Program-made: the position numbers and the translations under genes | From: CAZEVY01 sp964515555 | GTDB lineage: Bacteria; Acidobacteriota; Terriglobia; Bryobacterales; Bryobacteraceae | DNA: 64,000 bases | Direction: 5' to 3' | NCBI GenBank assembly: GCA_964515555.1 | Contig: CAZEVY010000016.1 | Location: 16,645 to 80,644, forward strand | Part shown: positions 55,701-63,806 of the stretch, one piece after another | How positions within the stretch are numbered: the first letter of the stretch is position 1 | Layout of the letters: the number at the start of each line of letters is the position of its first letter | Notes under the pieces: generated by a model | Database searches by the model: none | What the model was told of the DNA's origin: nothing | What the model saw: only the letters and a program-made list of their open reading frames with translations

Positions 55701-56072
55701 GTTCCCAACAACGCGCGCCGACGCCAGCACCTCGGCGTTGGCGATCGCCTCGCCGCGCTCCTCCAGCCGCCATGCACCTAACGGGTTCACGGCGAGCGTG
55801 AGGTCGCGCCGGCCCGATACTCGAAACTCGACGCGGTCCTCGAGCGGCGGCGAGAGCGTCGCATCGATTTCCCACACCGGGTTCTTTCCGATCGAGCGCG
55901 CCAGCACGCGGCCGCCCGGCTCGGGGAAAACGCCGGAGAATCGAACATAGTTGCCCTGAATCGCAACGCCCACTTTGCCGCCGAGCTTCTCCGGCGCCCC
56001 CGGCTCGCGCGGCAGCAGAGTCAGTTCCTGCGCGCCGGCCGACAGCGCAAACAGAAACGCGATTCGTCTCAT
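52710..56072 (-). CDS. Large secreted protein: CBM9-like domain plus two alpha/beta-hydrolase domains
   Basis: 1120 residues from ATG 56072. A signal peptide (about 1-15) is followed by a beta-sandwich and a CBM9-like carbohydrate-binding domain (about 205-400, DWEHPAWRAVPAF ... VTGDDHLALYLATS). The first acetyl-xylan-esterase-like alpha/beta-hydrolase domain (about 510-770) has GAVAGGG at its nucleophile elbow (629-635), with Ala where the Ser should be. The second (about 860-1080) has GESFA (996-1000) with an intact Ser. The most likely role is a secreted esterase acting on acylated plant polysaccharide. The first domain may be inactive. Coupled to the YfhO-like gene by ATGA. Confidence 0.82.
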   Translation of the reverse strand: MRRIAFLFALSAGAQELTLLPREPGAPEKLGGKVGVAIQGNYVRFSGVFPEPGGRVLARSIGKNPVWEIDATLSPPLEDRVEFRVSGRRDLTLAVNPLGAWRLEERGEAIANAEVLASARVVGNGWSVDAAILLDARETSLVVVAERIRSRRALAPEYRWVSAALTVVVPVQRGEHPRIEHTSLGNGEPPVEIGRVAPLPPVAADWEHPAWRAVPAFELPRHEPDPRPARYPTQVKWMHDGRTLALLVRAVEPEPVVARAGGRDSAVTGDDHLALYLATSGSAAVEIAVNSVGAIRDSLIRGPRIMRPHAWNGGIGVQTAIRHGEWIARVDVPLDEVASALGESGVPSRWRMAIGRLRAARPGEVEEWSAIPFVGSPSAFFAMSRYRAMHLTEAAPAAVLPPVERTKALTGLASMDSNVWTPLQRRFHGVRGMVQRQLRERARKAVLAERNAWESVNTREDWEKFRDQRVAALRESAALPSERVPLDARVSGRRTGRGYRIENVAYQSRDKYWVTANLYLPEPLRGRAPAILVVHSQHYPKTQGELHDLGEAWARAGAAVLVMERPGYGERAETNPWYRQAYASRFTFTKQLYLAGESYSGWVAWDIVRSVDYLHTRTEVDNEKIILLGAVAGGGEPSAIAAALDPRIAAVAPFNYDQGHVRVHGDSFGQIARQFSPWLVAASIAPRRFVRAFEFGWEGAEEPDYPELWVDGYERSKRVWGFYGAAENLAAAQAFGLIRLSMERASHCFSVGPEHRAALYPVFERWFGIPAPPAPDLAVLPDSELSVSPLRELARRQEFARRRPHEDLVSITPALAAKIERRALHEAARLGITRQPRGSLRDSLRAALGDIDPPASPAAQTFWTRNVAGVAVEAIAIETDPGISVPMLLLKPARPRPPIVVAVAQDGKDRFLKSRTAEIQALLDAGVAVCLADVRATGETSPSTDRGDGGAMHSLAQLEFDLGNSLMASRIKDLRGVLRYLRTRRDVDPRRISLWGESFAPPNPRVPLVDEVQLEGGPDIQHRADPVGAHLALLTALYEPGIRAVAARGGLTSYLTVLESPYTYVPMDAIVHGILKAGDISDIADALAPRPVLWEGAVGGRNISVNERRTDVARWLVKLQ

Positions 56073-58246
56073 GACTGACGCCTCCGTGCGGCCGCCCACA
56101 GCGCCGCGGTAATCAGCACGCCCGCCGCCGACATCGCCGCGCCCGTGTACACCGATTTTGGCCGAAACACAAACTCGATCTCGTGCGACCCGCGCTCGAC
56201 CACCACGCCGCGTAGCGCCCCGTCGGCCTCCCACACACGCGCCGTCGCGGCGTCGATCATCGCTCTCCAGCCGGGATAGTATGTGTCGGCCAGCACCACC
56301 ATCCCCCGGCACGCGAGCGTCGCGCGCAACACGACCCGGTCCGCGCGTCGCGCAACGATTTCCGCCGACTCCCCGCCGCCCTCGCACGATTCGAGCGCGG
56401 GCGGATCCTCGAGCATCGCTGTCGACCCGCGCAGGTCGAACGCCGGGTCTTCGTACAGCTTCCGCAGGTGCGGGCGCGAGGGAACGCGAACGGCGCGGTG
56501 GACGATGCGCACGCGCGGGAATGCCGACGGGTTGCGCCACGCGCTGACGCCGGTCGCGCCCGTGAACACCTTCTCCTGGCCGGGCCGCGCCCGCTCGCGC
56601 GACACCGCGTAGTTCACCGCCAGCAGATCCTGAATGCGCGGATAGTGCGAGTGCGTCTCCAGAAGATTCGACGTGACGCCCGCCATGTAGCCCGCCGGCG
56701 TTTCGATGCTCTGCCAGTCGCCGAAGTTCGAGGGAATATCGGCGTCGTTGACCCATACGCGCACCGGCTGTGGCTGCGCGCGAAGGAATGACGCGATGTC
56801 GTTGTTTTCGCGCAACCGCGCCAGCGCCGACGGACGCGACTGGTCGACGAGATTCGCCATGTGCGCTCCCGACACCTGCCCAATCTCCCACAGGCACACG
56901 AACACGCACGCGACCCCCAGCGCTCGCGGCGAGATCGCCCCGGCCCGCCAGGCCGCGAGAATCGCGGCGAATAGCAGCGCGGCCGTCGCCGTGGTCAGCA
57001 GCGGCGGCGTCGCCGTCGTGTTCTTCGCCAGCGAAAACGCCGCCGCCCCGGCGAACGCCGCGGCCGCCATCGCAAAGAGCGCCAGTGAGAGCCGCCGAAC
57101 CCAACGCGACGAGGCCTCGCCGCGTACGGCGTCGAATCCCCAGGCGGCCAGCGGCGCTATGGCGAGCGAGAACACCGCGATCGCGCGCGCCGGCACCCGC
57201 GCCTTCCCGGCGAAGGGCAGCGTTGAGTAGACAAGGCCGTGCATCCAGCTCGACGACGCCATCGCGAACAACAGCGCGCCCACCGCGAGCATCGCAAAGA
57301 CACGCACCGGCGCATCGTGCTTCCAGCACAGAATCACGCCGAGCAACACGAACGAAAACGCCGCAACGCCGGCGAACGGGTTCACGTGCGCGTAGACGCC
57401 CGGCACGACGATTCCGGCCAGCGACACCGGCGTGAACGAGAACTGTTCCGGGATCGTGTAGGGAATCGATTGGTTCCACGCGACCGGGTCGGCGAGACCC
57501 GCCCATCGGCGGGCCAGCTTCGCGTATTCGAGCCCCGGAATCGTCTGAAGTCCGCTGGTGAGCGCGGCGACCGATATCGAGAGCGCCGCCACCCACGCCA
57601 GCCGCGGCGCACGCGCGACGTGCCACATCCACAGCGCCGCGGCGGCCATCGACAGGTAGAGCGGAATCTCGTGGTGCCCGCTGAGCCAGGCGATTCCCAG
57701 GCACATCCCGGAAATCGCCGCTGATGCCGCCGTCCGCTCGCCGCGCACCGCGCGCAGCAGGAACAGCACGACCAGCGGACCCCACACGGCGCCGTTGAGA
57801 AGCTGCGGCCAGTCGGTGTTGCCGAAGAATCCACCCAGCGCGAAGACCAGTCCGCCGAGAATCGACGCCGCATGCGAGCGCCCGAGATCGCGGCACAGCC
57901 AGAAGGCGAACAGCGCCGCCTGGAAATGAATCAGCGCGTAGAACCAGTGCATGGCCGCGACGCTGACCTTGCCCGCGTCGAAGCGCAGCGGCGGCACCAT
58001 CCAGTTCAGCGGATACGCCGCTCCTGTGAACTGCGCCAGGAACGGCTGGCCGCACCACTGGTACGGATCCCAGAGCGGCAAGCGCAGGTGTCTGATCTCC
58101 GACGCCAGGAACTGGAAGCGCGGCAGCTCCATGTTGGCCAGATCGGGGCTGTCGAGATAGGAGTATTGATCCGTAAAGAGAATGCGCCAGTAGAAGCCGG
58201 CGCACAGCAGCGCGAGCACAAAAGCGGAGAGCGCCGCCCGCGACAT
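56069..58246 (-). CDS. YfhO-like multi-pass membrane protein
   Basis: 725 residues. About twelve hydrophobic helices make up the first 540 residues. FTDQYSYLDSPDLANMELPRFQFLASEIRHLRLPLWDPYQWCGQPFLAQ near the N-terminus is the conserved YfhO/GT-C-like segment. A globular C-terminal part (about 550-690) ends with DTYYPGWRAMIDAATARVWEADGALRGVVVERGSHEIEFVFRPKSV, the typical YfhO C-terminal sandwich. It probably glycosylates an envelope polymer. Its stop overlaps the next gene by 4 bases (ATGA). Confidence 0.85.
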   Translation of the reverse strand: MSRAALSAFVLALLCAGFYWRILFTDQYSYLDSPDLANMELPRFQFLASEIRHLRLPLWDPYQWCGQPFLAQFTGAAYPLNWMVPPLRFDAGKVSVAAMHWFYALIHFQAALFAFWLCRDLGRSHAASILGGLVFALGGFFGNTDWPQLLNGAVWGPLVVLFLLRAVRGERTAASAAISGMCLGIAWLSGHHEIPLYLSMAAAALWMWHVARAPRLAWVAALSISVAALTSGLQTIPGLEYAKLARRWAGLADPVAWNQSIPYTIPEQFSFTPVSLAGIVVPGVYAHVNPFAGVAAFSFVLLGVILCWKHDAPVRVFAMLAVGALLFAMASSSWMHGLVYSTLPFAGKARVPARAIAVFSLAIAPLAAWGFDAVRGEASSRWVRRLSLALFAMAAAAFAGAAAFSLAKNTTATPPLLTTATAALLFAAILAAWRAGAISPRALGVACVFVCLWEIGQVSGAHMANLVDQSRPSALARLRENNDIASFLRAQPQPVRVWVNDADIPSNFGDWQSIETPAGYMAGVTSNLLETHSHYPRIQDLLAVNYAVSRERARPGQEKVFTGATGVSAWRNPSAFPRVRIVHRAVRVPSRPHLRKLYEDPAFDLRGSTAMLEDPPALESCEGGGESAEIVARRADRVVLRATLACRGMVVLADTYYPGWRAMIDAATARVWEADGALRGVVVERGSHEIEFVFRPKSVYTGAAMSAAGVLITAALWAAARRRQS

Positions 58247-58279
58247 CGCCCGATCATAGCATCGGGGCGCGCAACGTCC

Positions 58280-59014
58280 TTATCGGGCCTCTTCGAGCAG
58301 AGCGAGGATGTCCTTCTCGTAGGCCGCCCGGCTGACCAGCCCCACGTGCGTCGCCGCAATGCGGCCCTGGCGGTCGACGATCAGCGTCGTTGGCAGCGAC
58401 TCCACGCCGCCGTAGGATCGCGTCACGTCCTCGCCGCCGATCGCCACCGGATAATTCACCTTGTGCCTGGCGAGGAACGGCCGCACCGGGTCCCAACCGC
58501 CTTCATCGAGCGACACGCCGATCACCGTGAATCCGCGGTCGCGATACGCGCGCTGAAACTCGACGAACCACGGAATCTCGACTCGGCAGGGAGGACACCA
58601 CGTCGCCCAGAAGTTAAGCACCACCACCTGGCCGCGGCAATCCGACAGACGGATCGTTCGCCCGTCGGCGTCCTTCAGCGCGAAGTCCGGCGCCTCGGTC
58701 CGGTCGGCCGCCCGCGTATCGCCCGGACGCAGCTTCGCCAGCACGAATCGTCCGACGCGGCTGCCCTCGGCAACGCACGCCTCCACGCACCGGTACGCGT
58801 ACGCGCGTGTCACCGGAACCGACATCGCCCCGGCGACCCCCACCGATGCGCACGCCGCGACCCACACGGTCCGGCGCCTCCGCCTCCGCATCGCCTCGCG
58901 CCGCGCGTTCAGCCGCGCCAGGCCCCGGCGTGTATCGGGCGACCACTCGCCCGGCGCCAGCATCGCGGCCATCTCCCGGTCCACCCACTCGGCGGTCTCA
59001 TTCCGTGTTTCCAT
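58280..59014 (-). CDS. Membrane-anchored thioredoxin (TlpA/ResA-type) with cytoplasmic N-terminal domain, likely sigma-factor partner
   Basis: 244 residues. The N-terminal segment (about 1-48, TAEWVDREMAAMLAPGEWSPDT ... ARREAMRRRRRR) is cytoplasmic and charged. One membrane helix (about 50-70) follows. A redoxin domain (about 105-240) has the active site WATWCPPCR, the cis-Pro loop (SLPTTLIVD) and the VIGVSLDEGG strand. An additional CVEACVAEG pair (about 76-80) sits at the membrane exit. The gene overlaps the ECF sigma gene by 17 bases. The sigma-plus-membrane-protein layout suggests an anti-sigma role, with the thioredoxin domain as periplasmic redox sensor or effector; this is inference. 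Confidence 0.78.
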   Translation of the reverse strand: METRNETAEWVDREMAAMLAPGEWSPDTRRGLARLNARREAMRRRRRRTVWVAACASVGVAGAMSVPVTRAYAYRCVEACVAEGSRVGRFVLAKLRPGDTRAADRTEAPDFALKDADGRTIRLSDCRGQVVVLNFWATWCPPCRVEIPWFVEFQRAYRDRGFTVIGVSLDEGGWDPVRPFLARHKVNYPVAIGGEDVTRSYGGVESLPTTLIVDRQGRIAATHVGLVSRAAYEKDILALLEEAR

Positions 59015-59447
59015 ATCGCCTCACGTACTCCCTTCGAAAGGATTGCTGCGCCCTCGCCAGCAGCGTGCCGATCGACGACGCCGTCAACGACAGCGCGCCC
59101 GCCAGTTCGCCGTAGCTCATGCCGTCGGCGCGCAGCACCAGCAGTTCGGCATCGCGCGGCTTCATCTTCGCCAGAACGGCGGCCACGCGAGCCTTCCGGT
59201 CGCCCGCCAGGTGTATCTCCTCGGGCGTGCGCGGCCGGCGCAGCAGCGGTACGATGCGCTCCAGCCGCTCGCGGCGCCGCCGACCACGCAGTTCGTCGAG
59301 CGCCGCCCGCACCGCCGTCCGATGCAGCCACGCGGACGCCTTGGAATGGTCGGCCACGCCGCCCTTCTGCCATCGCAGGAACACCTCGACCGCGAGTTCC
59401 TCGGCGCGGCCCGGATCGCGAATGACCCCCGCGATCAGCCGCGCCAC
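58998..59447 (-). CDS. ECF-family RNA polymerase sigma factor (start uncertain)
   Basis: 149 residues from GTG 59447. Region 2 (RDPGRAEELAVEVFLRWQKGGVADHSKASAWLHRTAVRAALDELRGRRRR) and region 4 (KMKPRDAELLVLRADGMSYGELAGALSLTASSIGTLLARAQQSFR) are clear. The conserved N-terminal part of region 2.1 (GLEAVFDEHYARV) lies in the same frame upstream of the GTG, but no standard start codon exists before a stop at about 59535. The start is therefore unusual or the sequence is frameshifted there. Overlaps the thioredoxin gene, likely its anti-sigma partner. Confidence 0.82.
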   Translation of the reverse strand: MARLIAGVIRDPGRAEELAVEVFLRWQKGGVADHSKASAWLHRTAVRAALDELRGRRRRERLERIVPLLRRPRTPEEIHLAGDRKARVAAVLAKMKPRDAELLVLRADGMSYGELAGALSLTASSIGTLLARAQQSFRREYVRRYGNTE

Positions 59448-59590
59448 CCGCGCGTAGTGCTCGTCGAAGACCGCTTCGAGACCCGCGCTATCGACGACCG
59501 GAGCCGCGTTCCACCTCGCAGTTGCGCACGATCACAACACTACAACGCCGCCGCCGGAGGATTTGTGACGGGATTCCGCGGAGCCGCCCG

Positions 59591-61954
59591 CTACTCGGGC
59601 AAGCCGACGCGGCGGAGCAGATCGGTGAAGCGCGCATCGGAGCGCAGCGGGTCGAACAGCGGGTCGACCTTGAGATACGCCAGCCAGCCGGAGCGGTGCT
59701 CGAAGCCCTGCTGGAGCAGCTGAAACGCCTCGTCCTTCTCGCCGAGCGCGGCGTGCACGACCGCGATCCAGATGGGCTGCACGTAGGTCTGCGCGGCACG
59801 CTCCTTGAGCTCGGCCAGCGCCTTGCGCGCCTCAGCCGCGCGGCCGGCGGTGGCGTGGCCCCAGGCGACAGCGGCGAGCTCGCTGCTGTTGCCTTCCGAA
59901 AGATCGAGCGCGCGCTGAAACTCGGGCGTTGCCTCGCCGTGCTGTCCCTGGAGCGCGAGCGCGCGGGCCAGCGCCAGGTGCGCGGGGGCGAACGACGGGT
60001 CGAGCTGAATGGTCTTGCGCGCCTGCGCGGCGGCGTCGGCGGCGCGGCGCGCGTAGTACATCGCCGAGGCCAGCGTGCGGTTGATCGGCAGCGACACCGG
60101 CTCCTGCTGCTGCGCGCGCGAGGCTTCGGCGAGCGCGTCGTCGAAGCGGCCCATCATCGCGTAGTATTCGCCCAGCCACTGGCGGCCCGTGGCGTAGTTG
60201 GGATTCAGCTCCACGGCGCGCTTCAGTTCCTTCTCGGCGTCGACCCACGACCAGTCGTGCGTGAGCTTGGCCCAGCCCAAGGAGGCGTGGGCCTCGGCGA
60301 GCGACGCGTCGATCTGGAGCGCCTGCATGGCGGACGACTTGGCGCGCGGCATCACTTCCTTGGCGGGCAGCACGTGATAGTCGGCCAGCAGCGCGAAGGA
60401 GTCGGCCAGCCCGGCGTGGGCCAGCGCGAAGCGCGAATCGCGCGCCAGCGCCTGCTGGAACAGCTCGATCGAGAGCTGCATCCCCTCCAGCGTGCGCTTG
60501 TTCCACTGGAATCGGCCCTGCAAGTAGAGTTGATAGGCCTCGGAGTTCTCGGTCTGTTTGCGCGCGAGCTGCGTCTTCTGCTCGCCGCTCAGCTCCAGGC
60601 GGAGCTTGTCGGAGATCTCGCGCGATATTTCGCCCTGGAGCGAGAGCAGGTCGGCGACCTTGCGGTTGTACTGCTCGCCCCAGATCTGACGGCCCGTGCG
60701 CACCTCCACCAGCTCGGTCGAAATCGCGAGCGAGTCGCCGCGCGTGGTGACGCGCCCCATGAGCACGGCGTGGACGTTCATGTCCTGGCCGGCCTTCTGC
60801 GGATCCGCCTCGCGTCCCTTGTAGCGGAACACCGTGCTGCGCGAGGCGACCTCGAAGTTCGGCAGCCGCGAGAGGTTGTTGATGATGGCCTCGGTGATGC
60901 CGTCGCTCAGGTACTCGGTGTTGGGGTCGCGCGAAACGTTGACGAACGGCAGCACGGCGAGCGAATTGATCGACCTACCGCCGCGCATCAGCAAGTATCC
61001 GCCGACGCCCGCGAGCAGCAGCAGCGGCAGGGCGATCATGGCCCACTTCGGCACGTGCAGGCGGAAGTGCCGGCCGGCGTCGACCGATTCGGGCCGCCGG
61101 AGCTGCGAAACGCTGGCGATGCTGCGCAGCGCGAAGGCGAGGTCCTGGGCCGACTGGAAACGCTCGGCCGGCCGCTTCTGCATGCAGCGCACGACGATGC
61201 GCTCCAGGTCGGGCGGAAGGTCGCGCACGGCGCTGACCAGCTCGGGCGGATCTTCCTTGAGGATCGCGGCCATCGAGTCGGCGGTGGAGTTGCGGGCGAA
61301 GGGCCGGCGTCCGGAGACCATTTCGTAGAGCACGCAGCCGAGCGAGAAGATGTCGCTGCGCGCGTCGGCGGTCTCGCTGCGCACCTGCTCGGGCGACATG
61401 TAGCCGATGGTGCCGAGCACCATGCCCGGCTCGGTGGAAACGGTCGGGAGGTCGGAATCCGACTGCGACTGTGGCCCGGTGACGCGCGCGAGACCGAAGT
61501 CGAGAATCTTCACCCGCTCGTCGTCGGTGAGGAAGAGGTTCTCGGGCTTGAGGTCGCGGTGGACAATCCCTTTCGAGTGCGCCGCGGCGAGTCCCTCGGC
61601 GATGATGGCGGCGATCTCGGCGGCCTTGCGCCAGGGCAGCGGCGTCTGCACCAGGCGGCTGCGCAGCGTCTCGCCCTCGAGCAGTTCGGTGACGGCGTAG
61701 TGGACGCCTGCGTCGGCGCCAAAATCGTGAATGGCGAGAATGTTCGGATGCGAGAGCGCCGCCACGGCCTTGGCCTCGCGCTCGAAGCGCGCCAGGGCGA
61801 CCGGATCGGCGGCGAGGTTCCCGGGCAGGACCTTGATGGCGACGTCGCGCTCGAGACGCGGGTCGCGCGCCTTGTACACTTCACCCATGCCGCCGGCGCC
61901 AAGCGGCGAGACGACCTCGTAGGGACCCAGCTTCCTTCCCGGATTGAGCGGCAT
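59591..61954 (-). CDS. Membrane Ser/Thr protein kinase fused to TolB-like and TPR regions
   Basis: 787 residues. The kinase (about 8-270) has GAGGMGEVYKARD, VAIKVLP, VHRDLKPEN, ILDFGLA and GTIGYMSPEQ. A single membrane helix (MIALPLLLLAGVGGYLLM, about 312-330) is followed by a TolB/CadC-like part (INSLAVLPFVNVSRDPNTEYLSDGITEAIINNL) and about ten TPR units to the C-terminus. Paralogous to the protein at 28969, which lacks the helix. The kinase would face the cytoplasm and the TPR region the periplasm, so it is a candidate transmembrane receptor kinase. Confidence 0.92.
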   Translation of the reverse strand: MPLNPGRKLGPYEVVSPLGAGGMGEVYKARDPRLERDVAIKVLPGNLAADPVALARFEREAKAVAALSHPNILAIHDFGADAGVHYAVTELLEGETLRSRLVQTPLPWRKAAEIAAIIAEGLAAAHSKGIVHRDLKPENLFLTDDERVKILDFGLARVTGPQSQSDSDLPTVSTEPGMVLGTIGYMSPEQVRSETADARSDIFSLGCVLYEMVSGRRPFARNSTADSMAAILKEDPPELVSAVRDLPPDLERIVVRCMQKRPAERFQSAQDLAFALRSIASVSQLRRPESVDAGRHFRLHVPKWAMIALPLLLLAGVGGYLLMRGGRSINSLAVLPFVNVSRDPNTEYLSDGITEAIINNLSRLPNFEVASRSTVFRYKGREADPQKAGQDMNVHAVLMGRVTTRGDSLAISTELVEVRTGRQIWGEQYNRKVADLLSLQGEISREISDKLRLELSGEQKTQLARKQTENSEAYQLYLQGRFQWNKRTLEGMQLSIELFQQALARDSRFALAHAGLADSFALLADYHVLPAKEVMPRAKSSAMQALQIDASLAEAHASLGWAKLTHDWSWVDAEKELKRAVELNPNYATGRQWLGEYYAMMGRFDDALAEASRAQQQEPVSLPINRTLASAMYYARRAADAAAQARKTIQLDPSFAPAHLALARALALQGQHGEATPEFQRALDLSEGNSSELAAVAWGHATAGRAAEARKALAELKERAAQTYVQPIWIAVVHAALGEKDEAFQLLQQGFEHRSGWLAYLKVDPLFDPLRSDARFTDLLRRVGLPE

Positions 61955-62006
61955 CTAAGAATCGATCTGCTAACCTTCAGTTTAACCCGACTATCAGGAG
62001 CGATTC

Positions 62007-63326
62007 ATGAAGCAGAGGCTCATCCCCGCAATTTTCGCTTTCCCGCTAGGGCTTTTCGCCCAGCCGGCGGCGCCCGACGAGACGGCCACGCTGGTGCGCG
62101 AGCTGGCGCGCCGCGTCGTTCAGCTCGAGAAGCGCGTCCAGGACCTGGAGGGTCAGTTGCGCGACGCGCGTCCGATTGCCCCGGCGGTGCTGACGGCGGC
62201 CGCCCCAGCGCCCCCATCGCGCGCCACGCCGCAGTACCCGACGGCCGCCAACGGCAACGGGCACGATCACGGCACGCCCATGTCGCAGGATGCGGCGCCG
62301 CAATCCGCGCAGCCGGAGATGGCGACCACGCAGTCGTCGCCGCTGCTCAAGATGGCAGGATTCAGCGACTTCAACTTCTCGGCGTCGACGCTGAGGGGAA
62401 CGCGCAGCGGGTTCAACGAGGGACAGTTCACGCTGCACATGACCTCGGCGCTGTCGCCGCGCGTCAACGTATTCGGCGAGTTCACCTTCACGGCGCGGCA
62501 GGACGGAGGCATGGGGTCCCCGGCGGTTCCGGGTTTCAACCCCGAGGTGGAGCGCATCCTGATCCGATACGACCGGAGCGACTATTTCAAGGTGTCGTTC
62601 GGCCGCTACCACACGCCCATCAACTGGTGGAACAACACCTATCATCACGGGCAGTGGCTGCAGACCTCAGTGAGCCGCCCCGAGATGACTCAGTTCGGCG
62701 GGCGTTTCATCCCCGTTCACTTCGTCGGTGCGATGGTGGAGGGCTCGGCGCCGGCCGGCGGGCTGAACCTGAACTACAACTTCGGGCTGGGCAACGGGCG
62801 CGGATCGGTGATCAGCCGCGGCGGCGACGCCGGCGATGAGAACAACAATCGCGCCTGGCTCATGAACCTGTTCGTGAAACCGAATAAAATCTACGGACTC
62901 CAGGCGGGCGGGTCGATCTACCGCGACCGCGTGCCGGTGGGCGGGCGCTCCTTCGGCGAGTGGATCCAGTCGGCGCACATCATCTGGACGAAAGAGACGC
63001 CGGAGTTCATGGCGGAGTTCGCCAACGTGTCGCATAAGGAGACGGGAGCGAGGAATTCGACCAACAGCCAGGCGTTCTACGCGCAGCTCGGCTATCGGCT
63101 GCCGCTCGACGAGCAGAAATGGAAGCCGTACTACCGCTTCGAATACATTCACGTGCCGCGTTCGGACGAGGTCTTCCGGCAGGTGCTGAGCCTGGCGGGT
63201 TCCACCTTCGGGATGCGCTACGACATCACGCACTTCGCCGCATTCAAGGTGGAGTACCGCAACTTGCGGCGTCCGGGCGTGCCTCGCATTCACGCGACGT
63301 TCGCGCAGACGAGCTTCACGTTTTAG
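62007..63326 (+). CDS. Outer-membrane porin-like protein with N-terminal coiled-coil
   Basis: 439 residues. A signal peptide ends near FAQPAAPDE. A coiled coil (about 25-55, LVRELARRVVQLEKRVQDLEGQLRD) is followed by a Pro/Ala-rich, His-containing linker (about 60-110). The beta-barrel (about 115-439) has alternating strands (NVFGEFTFTARQDG, YFKVSFGRYHTPINWWNNTYHHG, WKPYYRFEYIHVP) and ends with a terminal Phe (FAQTSFTF), the outer-membrane insertion signal. It resembles phosphate-selective or general porins. The PstS-like protein gene follows after 9 bases. Confidence 0.83.
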   Translation: MKQRLIPAIFAFPLGLFAQPAAPDETATLVRELARRVVQLEKRVQDLEGQLRDARPIAPAVLTAAAPAPPSRATPQYPTAANGNGHDHGTPMSQDAAPQSAQPEMATTQSSPLLKMAGFSDFNFSASTLRGTRSGFNEGQFTLHMTSALSPRVNVFGEFTFTARQDGGMGSPAVPGFNPEVERILIRYDRSDYFKVSFGRYHTPINWWNNTYHHGQWLQTSVSRPEMTQFGGRFIPVHFVGAMVEGSAPAGGLNLNYNFGLGNGRGSVISRGGDAGDENNNRAWLMNLFVKPNKIYGLQAGGSIYRDRVPVGGRSFGEWIQSAHIIWTKETPEFMAEFANVSHKETGARNSTNSQAFYAQLGYRLPLDEQKWKPYYRFEYIHVPRSDEVFRQVLSLAGSTFGMRYDITHFAAFKVEYRNLRRPGVPRIHATFAQTSFTF

Positions 63327-63335
63327 GGGGCGGCG

Positions 63336-63806
63336 ATGCGTGGAGCGAAACGAAGAATGATTTGGGCGCTGGCCGGGTCCTTGCTGACGGCGGCCACGGC
63401 GTCGCCCGGCGACATCGCGGTGGTGGCGCACCCGTCGGTCCCGGTCGCTGGGCTGAGCTTCGCGGAGCTGCGGCAGGTCTTCCTGGGCGACCGGCAGTTC
63501 TGGGCGTCGTCTCTGAAGGTGACGCTGCTGGTGCGGGGTCCGTCGACGCGGGAGCGCGAGGCGCTGCTGAAAAGCGTCTACCAGATGAGCGAGGCGCAGT
63601 TCCGGCAGTATTGGATCGGCAAGGTGTTCCGCGCCGAGGCCGCCAGCCAGCCGCGGCTGATGAATTCGCCGGAGGAGACCGCCAGCGTCGTGGCGTCGAC
63701 GCCGGGGGCCATCGCGTTCGTCGACATCGCGCAGGCGCCCAAGGGCGCGAAGGTGCTGAAGGTGGACGGTCGCGCGCCGGGAGAGGCGGGGTACCGGCTC
63801 AAGTGA
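63336..63806 (+). CDS. Small periplasmic phosphate-binding-like protein (PstS/PBP-like)
   Basis: 156 residues. A signal peptide (to about 25) is followed by a compact domain with AVVAHPSVPVAGLSFAELRQVFLGDRQFWASSLKVTLLVRGPST, the PBP-like segment seen in small PstS-type proteins. FRQYWIGKVFRAEA and STPGAIAFVDIAQAPKGAKVLKVDG are also typical. Full PstS proteins run about 300 residues, so this is the short form. The porin gene lies 9 bases upstream, suggesting a two-gene unit for anion or phosphate uptake. Confidence 0.78.
   Translation: MRGAKRRMIWALAGSLLTAATASPGDIAVVAHPSVPVAGLSFAELRQVFLGDRQFWASSLKVTLLVRGPSTREREALLKSVYQMSEAQFRQYWIGKVFRAEAASQPRLMNSPEETASVVASTPGAIAFVDIAQAPKGAKVLKVDGRAPGEAGYRLK

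Noticed and set aside
56073..58205. 711-residue extension of the hydrolase gene frame across the YfhO-like gene
   Set aside because: It is an alternate frame of the YfhO coding sequence on the same strand; the ATGA overlap and signal peptide fix the start at 56072.
59522..62839. Uninterrupted 1105-residue frame on the plus strand opposite the kinase gene
   Set aside because: It is the high-GC antisense shadow of the kinase gene and of the porin; the composition is Arg/Gly/Leu-rich with no domain.
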